Shown here in pieces: positions 1 through 6,213 of a stretch of 24,854 nucleotides of DNA. A program made the translations under genes and the position numbers. Numbering within the stretch: the first letter of the stretch is position 1; every line of letters starts with the position of its first letter. The stretch is from a virus. The notes under the pieces are model-generated. The model was not told where the DNA came from, did not search any database, and worked only from the letters and a program-made list of their open reading frames with translations. The stretch is taken from positions 1-24,854 of IMG/VR virus record IMGVR_UViG_3300044630_000903; one strand, given 5' to 3'.

Positions 1-5
1 CCTCT

Positions 6-38
6 GTCCAAATCCTAAAGAGGAAATAGGATTTGGAC
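6..38. repeat. Perfect 12-bp inverted repeat upstream of helicase gene
   Basis: GTCCAAATCCTA at 6-17 is the exact reverse complement of TAGGATTTGGAC at 27-38, with a 9-nt A/G-rich loop. No T-run follows, so it is not a canonical intrinsic terminator, though actinobacterial terminators can lack a U-tail. The right arm recurs as a direct copy at 1953-1964, so the helicase gene is flanked by the motif. It could be a terminator of a gene to the left, an operator, or a recombination scar; the sequence does not decide. The rest of 1-68 holds no gene that I can see. Confidence 0.75.
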
Positions 39-68
39 ATGGGGTAGTTAGTGAACTAAGGTAGGGAC

Positions 69-1955
69 ATGAGTGGTATTACACCTAGACAACAACGAGA
101 CATACGACAAGCACTAGAAGAACGCACCACACCATTAGAGATGGTGGATTGTGTTGATGAGTGGATTGTAGCCAATGAGTTAGAGCGACTGACATTCAAG
201 TCAGCGTCTGAACTACTGGACTACCTTGCCCTGTTGCCCGTAGAGCGTACACCTGCTCTTGCACACATTCCAATGGATGCTACTCGCATCATTGTCAATA
301 CTGCTAAAGGCAGTTGTGAGTTGTGCGGTGAGGCTGTACCTGCTGGTCAAGGTCACAAGGCTCTCATCAACAGCGCATGGCGTATCTACCATGCAGTAGA
401 CCAGTGTTCGGCTGTCACGGTTATACCTGAGATTTCGTATAATTCCAAGTTGCGTACCAACCTTGACTCCTATGTCGCTGGTTTGGCTCGCCTTGAACCG
501 CCCATCATGCCTGATGAGGCGTTGTTTGACTTGTCGTCATGTAAGGATTTTATTCTTGACTTTGACTTACAGTTGCCCATGTTGGGGTATCAGAAGTCGG
601 CAGTTGAGTATGTCCGTAGGACTCGCAAAGCATTGGTCTGTCAGGACATGGGTCTTGGCAAGACGCCAATCGGTATTGCTGTGGCACACATGGCAGTATC
701 CGAGGGTCACAAGGTCATGGTGGTTGTGCCACCAAACCTCCGCTACCAATGGTTATCAGAAATCAAGCGATTTGCCCCGTGGCTAAAGGTCGGCACGATT
801 ACTGGTCGTAAAGTCGGCAAGTTGCCCAAGTGTGACGTCCTTGTCGTACCTGACTCAATCGTTGAGGCATGGCAGAATGTGCTTGCTGGCAAGTTCACAA
901 GCCTTGTTGTAGATGAGGCACACAGGTTCAAGACTGAGAATAGCGGGCGCACTAAGGCTCTCACTCGTATTGCAGGACAAGTACCGCAGAATGGATACTG
1001 TGCTTTGCTATCGGGAACTATTATTCCTAACCGCCCATCAGAGTTTATCTCTCCGCTTCGTATTATCGGAAGACTTGACCCTGTGTTTGGCACCAAGAAA
1101 CAGTTTCAAATCAAGTATTGCGACTACCAAATTGTCAATGGGTTTCCCAATGTCAATGGGGCAAGCAATGTGGCAGAACTAAATCAAATCTTGAGAAGTA
1201 CCTGCTACACACGCACTCGCAAGATTGACGTACTAGAAGACTTACCGCCAAAGCGTAGAGCACAGTTGGCTGTGGAGTTACCTAATTCTTCTATGTCCAA
1301 GTATCGCAAGGCTGAAGAAGACTTCTTGGCATGGGTATTTGAGAACTATGGCAATGACGCATTTCTTGCGGCGTCCAAAGCACCTGTCATCACAGAGATA
1401 AATAAACTCAGGCAGTTGCTAGGTGAAGCAAAAGTAGACTTTGCCGTAGAGCACATACAGTCATTGCTAGATGGTGGCGAACAGGTCATTGCCTTTGCAT
1501 ACCACAGCAGTGTCATCAAGGCTCTCAAAGAGAAGTTTGCCGATACAGGCGTAGTGTCTGTAGTCGGTGGTATGTCGGCTGAAGCAAAAGACAAGGCCGT
1601 ACAGAAGTTCACATCAGGTGAGGCTCGTCTGTTCATAGGACAGTTTGACGCCGCAGGCGTGGGTCTCAACCTGCAATGTGCTTCTCATGTGGTCATGGTA
1701 GAAATGCCGTGGTCACCTGCCACTGGTTCTCAGGCAGAAGACAGGGCATGGCGCTATGGGGTTCAGAACCCTGTCGTGGCGTGGTGGCTGACTGCCGTAG
1801 ACCCTGAGACACCTACGATTGACTTTCGTATGTGGCAAATCCTCAACTCCAAACAAGAGACCATCTCTGCCTGCCTAGACGGGTGGGCTGAGGACATGGG
1901 TGCAGAAGCAGGTAGCGTTACAGCCCTGCTCCTATCAGACATGATGGGCATCTAG
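69..1955 (+). CDS. SNF2-family DEAD/DEAH-box helicase/ATPase
   Basis: Superfamily 2 ATPase of the SNF2/RapA type, expected to translocate on duplex DNA using ATP. In the 628 residues: motif I CQDMGLGKT (191-199, K198), motif Ia VVVPPNLRYQW (218-228), DEAH box at 282-285, motif III SGT at 315-317, motif V AGVGLNL (529-535), and motif VI around Q555/R559/R562 followed by G564 and Q566. Both RecA-like lobes look intact. A preceding N-terminal region carries C83-x2-C86, H96, H108 and C113, a possible zinc-binding insert typical of phage accessory domains rather than the helicase core. The start ATG follows an AAGG-type purine stretch. It stands alone on the + strand and ends in the repeated 12-bp motif. 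Likely role is in phage DNA replication, recombination or anti-defence; the precise job is unknown. Confidence 0.93.
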   Translation: MSGITPRQQRDIRQALEERTTPLEMVDCVDEWIVANELERLTFKSASELLDYLALLPVERTPALAHIPMDATRIIVNTAKGSCELCGEAVPAGQGHKALINSAWRIYHAVDQCSAVTVIPEISYNSKLRTNLDSYVAGLARLEPPIMPDEALFDLSSCKDFILDFDLQLPMLGYQKSAVEYVRRTRKALVCQDMGLGKTPIGIAVAHMAVSEGHKVMVVVPPNLRYQWLSEIKRFAPWLKVGTITGRKVGKLPKCDVLVVPDSIVEAWQNVLAGKFTSLVVDEAHRFKTENSGRTKALTRIAGQVPQNGYCALLSGTIIPNRPSEFISPLRIIGRLDPVFGTKKQFQIKYCDYQIVNGFPNVNGASNVAELNQILRSTCYTRTRKIDVLEDLPPKRRAQLAVELPNSSMSKYRKAEEDFLAWVFENYGNDAFLAASKAPVITEINKLRQLLGEAKVDFAVEHIQSLLDGGEQVIAFAYHSSVIKALKEKFADTGVVSVVGGMSAEAKDKAVQKFTSGEARLFIGQFDAAGVGLNLQCASHVVMVEMPWSPATGSQAEDRAWRYGVQNPVVAWWLTAVDPETPTIDFRMWQILNSKQETISACLDGWAEDMGAEAGSVTALLLSDMMGI

Positions 1956-1964
1956 GATTTGGAC
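1953..1964 (+). repeat. Third copy of 12-bp motif TAGGATTTGGAC
   Basis: Exact direct copy of 27-38. The first three bases are the stop codon of the helicase gene, and the motif ends two bases before the TTGACA of the next promoter. Its place directly beside a -35 box suits a regulator-binding site. The flanking of one gene by direct copies also suits insertion of that gene as a cassette. Confidence 0.7.
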
Positions 1965-1965
1965 G

Positions 1966-1994
1966 TTGACACATCCATAGGATAATGTAATAAT
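1966..1994 (+). promoter_or_regulatory. Sigma70-like promoter for DUF932-whiB pair
   Basis: TTGACA (1966-1971) is a perfect -35 hexamer. An A/T-rich -10 region TAATAAT (1988-1994) follows after a 16-17 nt spacer. The expected start of transcription is near 2000, about 30 nt before the DUF932 start codon, which has a good Shine-Dalgarno AAGGAA at 2018-2023. The promoter lies in the only sizeable gap of the + strand block. Confidence 0.65.
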
Positions 1995-1999
1995 CAACG

Positions 2000-2010
2000 G
2001 GGGTCACCCC
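2000..2010 (+). promoter_or_regulatory. GGGG-TCA-CCCC palindrome at predicted transcription start
   Basis: Four G, TCA, four C form a short perfect palindrome exactly where transcription from the TTGACA/TAATAAT promoter should begin. It could be an operator or a 5'-end hairpin stabilising the mRNA. It is short enough to be chance. Confidence 0.35.
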
Positions 2011-2029
2011 GACTAACAAGGAAATAATA

Positions 2030-3061
2030 ATGAGTAGAGAAACAGCAGAAACACTAAATACAAAAACACTTATTGGAAACGTAGCCAATCGTGGCTACAA
2101 CGCATGGCACTACCGTGCAGAACTGCAAGGTGAAGAGTCCAACCACTATGACGGAGCAATTCCCATTGCAGATGTGGAACGCCGACTCTTTGACTTTGAC
2201 GCTGTAGAACAGCCAGTGTTCGTAGGTATCCGTGATGCGTATGGCAATGTCATTCGCTATGTAGAGCAGACTGACCGCAAGGCAATCGTTCGCAACGACA
2301 ACCACCATGTCATGGGATTGTTCAAGGACACATACGCCATCCACCAGTACAAGCAGTGGCTGATTGACAATGTGTCCACACTGATTGACAACAAGGTACT
2401 TGGCGTAGACTCAGCAGGAGTATTGCGTGACGGTGCAATCGCATGGGTAGCAATCGCAAGCCCCGACAACTTGCAAACCAGCGCAGGTTTCCCTGTCCGT
2501 CCATACATCTTGGCAACGACATCTCACAACGGTACTATCGCTACCACATACAAGCAGGTGTACAACGCTCCTGTGTGTGACAACACATTGTTTGCCAGCC
2601 TGCGTGAAGATGGTGCACAAAGCCGTACACGCCACAGCAAGCACAGCGTTGCTCGTATTCAAGGTATCCGTGACGCTATGGACATTGTGTTCACAATGGG
2701 TGAGGACATTGTTGCTGAGATTGAGCGTCTTGGTTCCATCACTGTGACTGACCGTGAGTGGGATGCAATCGTCAATCGTCTTGTACCAATCGGTGCTGTA
2801 GGTGATGTACCACAGTCAGCCATCTCCAAAATGGAGAACAAGCAAGAGACCATCCGACAGATGTACCGCACAGACCCTATGGTTGCTCCTTGGGCTGGCA
2901 GTGCGCTGGGTGTCTTGCAGGCTTTCAATACTTTTAACCACCACGTTGCTGGTAGTAACAAGTCACGCATTGAGCGCAACGCTATGAGCGCACTCAACGG
3001 CAAGGTTCAGCAGGCAGACGCCAAGGTCATTGAAGTTATCAATGAGTTGGTGCTCCTGTGA
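2030..3061 (+). CDS. DUF932 phage/plasmid-like protein
   Basis: The 343-residue product matches the pattern I know for the DUF932 / TIGR03299 phage-plasmid family. It has an N-terminal segment with the NRGYNAWHYRAEL pattern, a central hydrophobic and aromatic region, and a C-terminal helical part around residues 210-300. Members occur widely in phages and plasmids but have no established biochemical function, so none is assigned. The length is normal for the family. The start has Shine-Dalgarno AAGGAA six bases upstream and a dedicated promoter. The stop overlaps the following whiB-like start by four bases (GTGA), implying translational coupling, so the two proteins may be made in a fixed ratio and act in one process. 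The DNA has no obvious frame disruption. Confidence 0.85.
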   Translation: MSRETAETLNTKTLIGNVANRGYNAWHYRAELQGEESNHYDGAIPIADVERRLFDFDAVEQPVFVGIRDAYGNVIRYVEQTDRKAIVRNDNHHVMGLFKDTYAIHQYKQWLIDNVSTLIDNKVLGVDSAGVLRDGAIAWVAIASPDNLQTSAGFPVRPYILATTSHNGTIATTYKQVYNAPVCDNTLFASLREDGAQSRTRHSKHSVARIQGIRDAMDIVFTMGEDIVAEIERLGSITVTDREWDAIVNRLVPIGAVGDVPQSAISKMENKQETIRQMYRTDPMVAPWAGSALGVLQAFNTFNHHVAGSNKSRIERNAMSALNGKVQQADAKVIEVINELVLL

Positions 3062-3420
3062 GCGACCACACTTGGATTCAAAAGGTTGGAGAGGACGGGG
3101 AAGTAATCACCCTGTCCTTTCCAATCCTCAAACATGTAATGGACACAGACTGGCGTGACCATGCGTTATGCTCTGATTTGCCAAAGGCTGTGTTCTTTGA
3201 TTACACCATGCCTAACGTTCCCAACAAACAGCGCAAAGAATACAAATCACTTGCGCTGTCAACTTGTCAGCAATGCCCTGTTATTCAACAGTGTTATGAG
3301 TTCGCTGTTTGTAACAATGAACCATACGGTATTTGGGCAGGTCTTACGCCTGATGAACGCAAGCCTTTGTACTTGAAGTTCAAGACAACAGGGATTTTAG
3401 AAACTCTGCCAACTTGTTAG
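3058..3420 (+). CDS. WhiB-like iron-sulfur protein (first copy)
   Basis: A 120-residue Wbl family member. Four cysteines in family order, C38, C70, C73 and C79 (C...CxxCx5C), would bind a [4Fe-4S] cluster, and GIWAGLT at 91-97 is the Wbl turn that contacts the housekeeping sigma factor region 4. Wbl proteins are transcriptional regulators or redox sensors limited to Actinobacteria and their phages; a phage copy in mycobacteriophage TM4 is known to repress host whiB2. The start is GTG, chosen because it overlaps the DUF932 stop (GTGA) and restores the family N-terminus. An extra cysteine, C85, is present. The C-terminal basic segment is short. The 3' end overlaps the convergent glycosyltransferase gene by 41 bp. 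Confidence 0.92.
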   Translation: MSDHTWIQKVGEDGEVITLSFPILKHVMDTDWRDHALCSDLPKAVFFDYTMPNVPNKQRKEYKSLALSTCQQCPVIQQCYEFAVCNNEPYGIWAGLTPDERKPLYLKFKTTGILETLPTC

Positions 3421-4468
3421 CACCAACATGAATGTCTCGTTGCCACACGGCATCTCGTAAGAGTTTGCCCTCTGTGGCACGGGCTTCAGGGTCACGAAGA
3501 GCGTTCAGATGTTTGACCCAATGGTCTCCTCTGTTCTTTTTTGCAACACGACCTACGCCCCATTCCTTTGCCAAAGTTGAGTAGGCAGGAAGGTCGGAAG
3601 CAACCCACGGTATTCCTGCTGATGAATACTCCAGTAGTTTGATGTCAGACTTAGCATGGTTGAATGGTGTGTTTGACAATGGAGCAATACCAACATCCAT
3701 GTTCAAGATGGATGGGTAGTTTTCAGGGTCAACTGCGGGAAGAACGGCAACGTCATTGTCTTCTAGTTTCCACTTACTTGCAACCGTTGGAGCGTTCTGA
3801 TGGTATCCACTGTGTTGTAGTTTTATGTTTCCCTGTTTGTATAGAGGGTCAATAATCCCTGACAACACTTCTAAGTCGCTTGACCTGTGGTTTGTAGAGC
3901 CTACCCATCCCACCACAGGTGTTGTAGAGTCACTGTGTTCCATAGGTGTGAACCGTCCTACATCTACAGTGTTCAGGTACAACTCAATGGGACAGCGTAC
4001 AAATGCTCTTAACCTGTCAGCAAGATACGGGGTGGACACCGTGATGATGTCGCTTGCAGACAGCACGCTCTTGTAATGATTTACATTTTCAATTGGGTTT
4101 GTCTTAGGATGAGAAGCATCAAAGGCTTTGTTCTCAGGGGACAGTCCCCAATACCAGTCGTCTAAGTCATTGACGATTACTTGACCCATTGCACGGGCTT
4201 GTCGGATGCGGTCTGCCAACCCAGCGTGCATCATTCTTTGAAGATAAATAACATCTACATCTACAAAGTCGTTACCACCGTCAGCAATGTCAATGACAAA
4301 GTGGTCTCTGTTCCACACAAGAGTACCTACAACTGATGTAATGTCGTGCTCTTGTAACAGAGGAATGTATTGACCTAAGCGCACCCATCCAGCACCACCC
4401 CAATGGGGCAGTCCGTCAGCAGACCTACTCGCTGGTACTCTGTCTCCGCTTGCTATCCCTAGTTTCAA
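3380..4468 (-). CDS. GT-B fold glycosyltransferase
   Basis: The 362 residues have the layout of GT4-like glycosyltransferases: an N-terminal acceptor domain with a Gly-rich loop near residues 20-32, then VVGWVGSTNHRS (185-196) opening the nucleotide-sugar domain. IAPLSNTPFNHAKSD (261-275) follows, and KLLEYSSAGIP (277-287) contains the conserved Glu (E280) that usually contacts the donor. It probably transfers a sugar from a nucleotide donor to a protein, glycan or DNA acceptor; the acceptor cannot be read from sequence. The start is TTG at 4468, since an in-frame TAA lies just upstream and AAAGGA/AAGAAG purine runs precede it. The rmlB-like gene 2.4 kb upstream on the same strand makes a deoxysugar donor plausible. 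The gene overlaps the zinc miniprotein upstream and the convergent WhiB downstream. Confidence 0.85.
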   Translation of the reverse strand: MKLGIASGDRVPASRSADGLPHWGGAGWVRLGQYIPLLQEHDITSVVGTLVWNRDHFVIDIADGGNDFVDVDVIYLQRMMHAGLADRIRQARAMGQVIVNDLDDWYWGLSPENKAFDASHPKTNPIENVNHYKSVLSASDIITVSTPYLADRLRAFVRCPIELYLNTVDVGRFTPMEHSDSTTPVVGWVGSTNHRSSDLEVLSGIIDPLYKQGNIKLQHSGYHQNAPTVASKWKLEDNDVAVLPAVDPENYPSILNMDVGIAPLSNTPFNHAKSDIKLLEYSSAGIPWVASDLPAYSTLAKEWGVGRVAKKNRGDHWVKHLNALRDPEARATEGKLLRDAVWQRDIHVGANKLAEFLKSLLS

Positions 4469-4601
4469 CTTCTTGTAGTTCCTTTATTTTGTTCACATGC
4501 CGTGGGCACGGATGTACGGGTGGTGTCTTTACAGGAACACCTATTGTGACCTTCACGCCACAGTCTTTGCATTGGTATGTCCTGCCAGTCATACTGACCA
4601 T
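4425..4601 (-). CDS. Small zinc-finger-like protein, 58 aa
   Basis: Reading from ATG 4601 gives 58 residues with TYQCKDCG (C11-x2-C14) and, 17 residues later, HPCPRH (C32, H35): a CxxC...CxxH set that could bind one zinc. A basic, helical tail follows with alternating Lys and Glu. It starts 12 bases after the Rpf-like stop and its last 44 bases overlap the glycosyltransferase start, which is how these phage operons are packed. The Shine-Dalgarno is weak, and a second ATG at 4592 is an alternative start. I do not recognise the family. The cysteine spacing and position argue it is real. Confidence 0.6.
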   Translation of the reverse strand: MVSMTGRTYQCKDCGVKVTIGVPVKTPPVHPCPRHVNKIKELQEVETRDSKRRQSTSE

Positions 4602-4613
4602 TCTATTACATTT

Positions 4614-5180
4614 TTACTTCTTCTTGTCAAGGGCTTTGCCTTGCTCTGTGTATCTGTCTCTAACAGGCTTGCGAGTGCGCCAGTTTGCACAACCTCTGCC
4701 CCATTTAGTCATGCTCTTCCAACCTTGTGCTGGTCGGAAAAATGGCCTGTTGTTTTCCCTATCTTCCAATGTGCGGTACACACGCTTGGTTTGAAATCCA
4801 AAGAACGCTATTCGGTTTGCGACAATGATTTGTTCTTCTTTAGTTGCTGTCTTTGCTGTTGGTGCAAACTGTCGCCCGCCGTAACCAACCCATGTGCTCT
4901 TAGCGATACCAAGACCACCTGCATAATAACCACCATCATTCCAGTTGTGGTTTGTCTCACACCATGACACTGCTTCCCAAAACTTAATGGAGCCACCCTT
5001 CTTGGTGCGAAGTTGTGCTTTCAGTTCAGGGTGCATTGTGTTGATGTTTGATTTTAGAACACGTGCTTCAGAGTTTTCAACGGTTGTTGTACTCGCCTTT
5101 GGCGCATCACCTCCTGTTGTTAGGGCACCAAATGCGGTGGTAACTGACAGGGTAACTGCGGTAAAAAGGCGATAAATCAT
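4614..5180 (-). CDS. Secreted Rpf-like transglycosylase
   Basis: Starting at ATG 5180, which has a strong GGAG seven bases upstream, the protein is 188 residues. Residues 1-20 form a signal-peptide-like segment (short basic start, hydrophobic core, AFGA). The core FWEAVSWCETNHNW (68-80), GGYYAGGLGIAKSTW (84-97 region) and APTAKTATKEEQIIVANR (106-123) matches the resuscitation-promoting-factor transglycosylase domain. E75 is the expected catalytic acid, and C74 and C164 are placed like the family disulfide. Rpf enzymes cleave peptidoglycan glycan strands of Actinobacteria. Between the core and the final C164 region there is an insertion of about 30 residues, longer than in cellular Rpf. In a phage this could be a lysis enzyme, an entry enzyme or a factor reviving dormant hosts. 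The longer open frame from 5231 runs through the upstream hairpin and is rejected. Confidence 0.88.
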   Translation of the reverse strand: MIYRLFTAVTLSVTTAFGALTTGGDAPKASTTTVENSEARVLKSNINTMHPELKAQLRTKKGGSIKFWEAVSWCETNHNWNDGGYYAGGLGIAKSTWVGYGGRQFAPTAKTATKEEQIIVANRIAFFGFQTKRVYRTLEDRENNRPFFRPAQGWKSMTKWGRGCANWRTRKPVRDRYTEQGKALDKKK

Positions 5181-5209
5181 CTTGCTCCAATGTCCGTCCA
5201 ATAATGCGT

Positions 5210-5267
5210 GAGACCCATACCAAGAGAACACAGATGTGTTCAGGGGTAAAGCCTTGGTATGGGTCTC
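5210..5267. repeat. Nested inverted repeats in whiB-rpf intergenic region
   Basis: An outer 15-bp perfect inverted repeat, GAGACCCATACCAAG (5210-5224) with CTTGGTATGGGTCTC (5253-5267), encloses a second perfect one, GAACACA (5226-5232) with TGTGTTC (5235-5241). An 11-nt single-stranded linker (5242-5252) lies on one side. The element fills most of the 93-bp gap between the second WhiB stop and the Rpf-like start and ends 30 nt before that start codon. There is no T-run on either strand, so it is not a standard intrinsic terminator. It may be an RNA structure (processing, attenuation, small RNA 3' end) or a protein-binding DNA site. Confidence 0.8.
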
Positions 5268-5273
5268 TGTAAT

Positions 5274-5699
5274 CTAGTGTACAGGCTTGTCGTCTTGCAA
5301 GAGGCTAAATCGTAGAAGTTCTAAATCATCAACTGGTTCATTCCAAGATGGTAAAACGCTTGTATTTATACTGTTTAAAGGTTTATCGTGTGCATCAACG
5401 CAATCAGAACATCTGCAACCTTGACGATAGCGTATCCATGAACCATGTGAACGCAACGCATTTGTTTTAGTTGTATTAGGCAATGTTGCGTGTCGTTCTT
5501 GTGGTGTTAAACCACCCCACATGCCCCAAGTTTCATTAGTTCCAGTTGTTAAACAATCTTTCCATACTGGACAACGGTGGCACAACTCACGACCAATAGC
5601 GTAATACGACTCTTGATTGGGTGCATCTAAAGGTGGATACCAAAAAGAGTTATCAACCCTACGACATAGAGCATCTTCCATCCATAGATGTAGTTTCAT
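5274..5699 (-). CDS. WhiB-like protein with C-terminal CxC-x2-C extension
   Basis: A 141-residue second Wbl protein. C12, C40, C43 and C49 follow the C...CxxCx5C iron-sulfur pattern, and WGMWGGLTPQER (58-69) is the Wbl turn followed by a basic stretch. After the Wbl domain, residues 86-105 read like a separate small module, GSWIRYRQGCRCSDC, with C95, C97 and C100. This GCRCxxC motif is seen at the ends of various actinobacterial and phage proteins and may bind metal or nucleic acid. Expected role is transcription control through the host sigma factor; the extension may direct it to another target. The start ATG overlaps the previous stop by one base (TAATG), with AGAGG just upstream. The protein differs in length and tail from the first WhiB. 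Confidence 0.9.
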   Translation of the reverse strand: MKLHLWMEDALCRRVDNSFWYPPLDAPNQESYYAIGRELCHRCPVWKDCLTTGTNETWGMWGGLTPQERHATLPNTTKTNALRSHGSWIRYRQGCRCSDCVDAHDKPLNSINTSVLPSWNEPVDDLELLRFSLLQDDKPVH

Positions 5700-5896
5700 T
5701 AAACCTCTGTCTTGCCCTCTCGGGCAACACGCAAGATGTGTTCCACACTGTCTTGCAAAGTGATAAGTACACGGTCATAGCGTTGTTGTAATGCATTTAG
5801 TTCAGCCTTTAATCGTTCGTTTTCTTTTTCTATTTCGTGGTGCGTATCATCAAGAGCACGCATTAGTGCGCTCTTCATTTCTTCAAAGTCGCTCAT
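5699..5896 (-). CDS. Small coiled-coil protein, 65 aa
   Basis: The product is almost entirely charged helix, with heptad-like spacing of Leu/Ile/Ala between residues 8 and 58 and a run of Glu/Lys/Arg. No enzyme motif is visible. It is locked into the operon at both ends: its ATG overlaps the DUF6378 stop (ATGA) and its stop overlaps the whiB start (TAATG). That tight coupling with a regulator suggests a partner or dimerisation role, but the family is not recognised. Confidence 0.7.
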   Translation of the reverse strand: MSDFEEMKSALMRALDDTHHEIEKENERLKAELNALQQRYDRVLITLQDSVEHILRVAREGKTEV

Positions 5897-6213
5897 GAAA
5901 GGTATGTTTGTTCAACACATTCCCAGCCACATCCTGCGTAGCCAGCAATGTCCATCCAATGGTCATGTTTTTCAGGGCTTTGTGTGAGTCGTGAAACCTT
6001 GACCATTAGCATCATGACAGCAACGTCATGTGGGTCAAGGAATACTTCCTCAGTGTTTCGGGTAATCATGATACGGCGAAGGTACGCCTCCCACATGGAT
6101 GCCGTTAGACTGAAGTCGTCAATCGGGTCGCCGTATTGAGTATTCCTGTCACCATCAATAATGGATGCGGAGTCAATTAGTAGTTTGGCTCTTGATGACG
6201 TGGTTCTGTCCAT
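5893..6213 (-). CDS. DUF6378 (MazG-like helical) protein
   Basis: A 106-residue protein with the recurring phage pattern GDRNTQYGDPxxDF (21-34), an aromatic helix ASMWEAYL (38-45), DPHDVAVMMLMVKVSRL (60-76) and HDHWMDIAGYAGC (83-95). This is the arrangement of DUF6378, an all-alpha family of phages and prophages that resembles MazG-type nucleotide pyrophosphohydrolases in its acidic helices; activity is not established. Its place after a deoxynucleotidase-like gene fits a role in nucleotide pool control, which is inference. Start ATG 6213 has AAGGA eight bases upstream. It overlaps the end of the HAD gene by 37 bp. Confidence 0.75.
   Translation of the reverse strand: MDRTTSSRAKLLIDSASIIDGDRNTQYGDPIDDFSLTASMWEAYLRRIMITRNTEEVFLDPHDVAVMMLMVKVSRLTQSPEKHDHWMDIAGYAGCGWECVEQTYLS

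Noticed and set aside
6-38. Canonical Rho-independent terminator
   Set aside because: The stem is perfect but A/T-rich, and no T-tract follows on either strand.
4450-4967. Overlapping + strand frames of 114 and 156 residues
   Set aside because: They are Cys/Phe/Leu-rich shadows of the Rpf-like and zinc miniprotein genes, without ribosome sites.
5181-5231. Extended N-terminus of the Rpf-like gene to 5231
   Set aside because: The extra 17 residues are encoded by the inverted-repeat region, destroy the signal peptide at the N-terminus and lack a ribosome site, while ATG 5180 has a strong GGAG.
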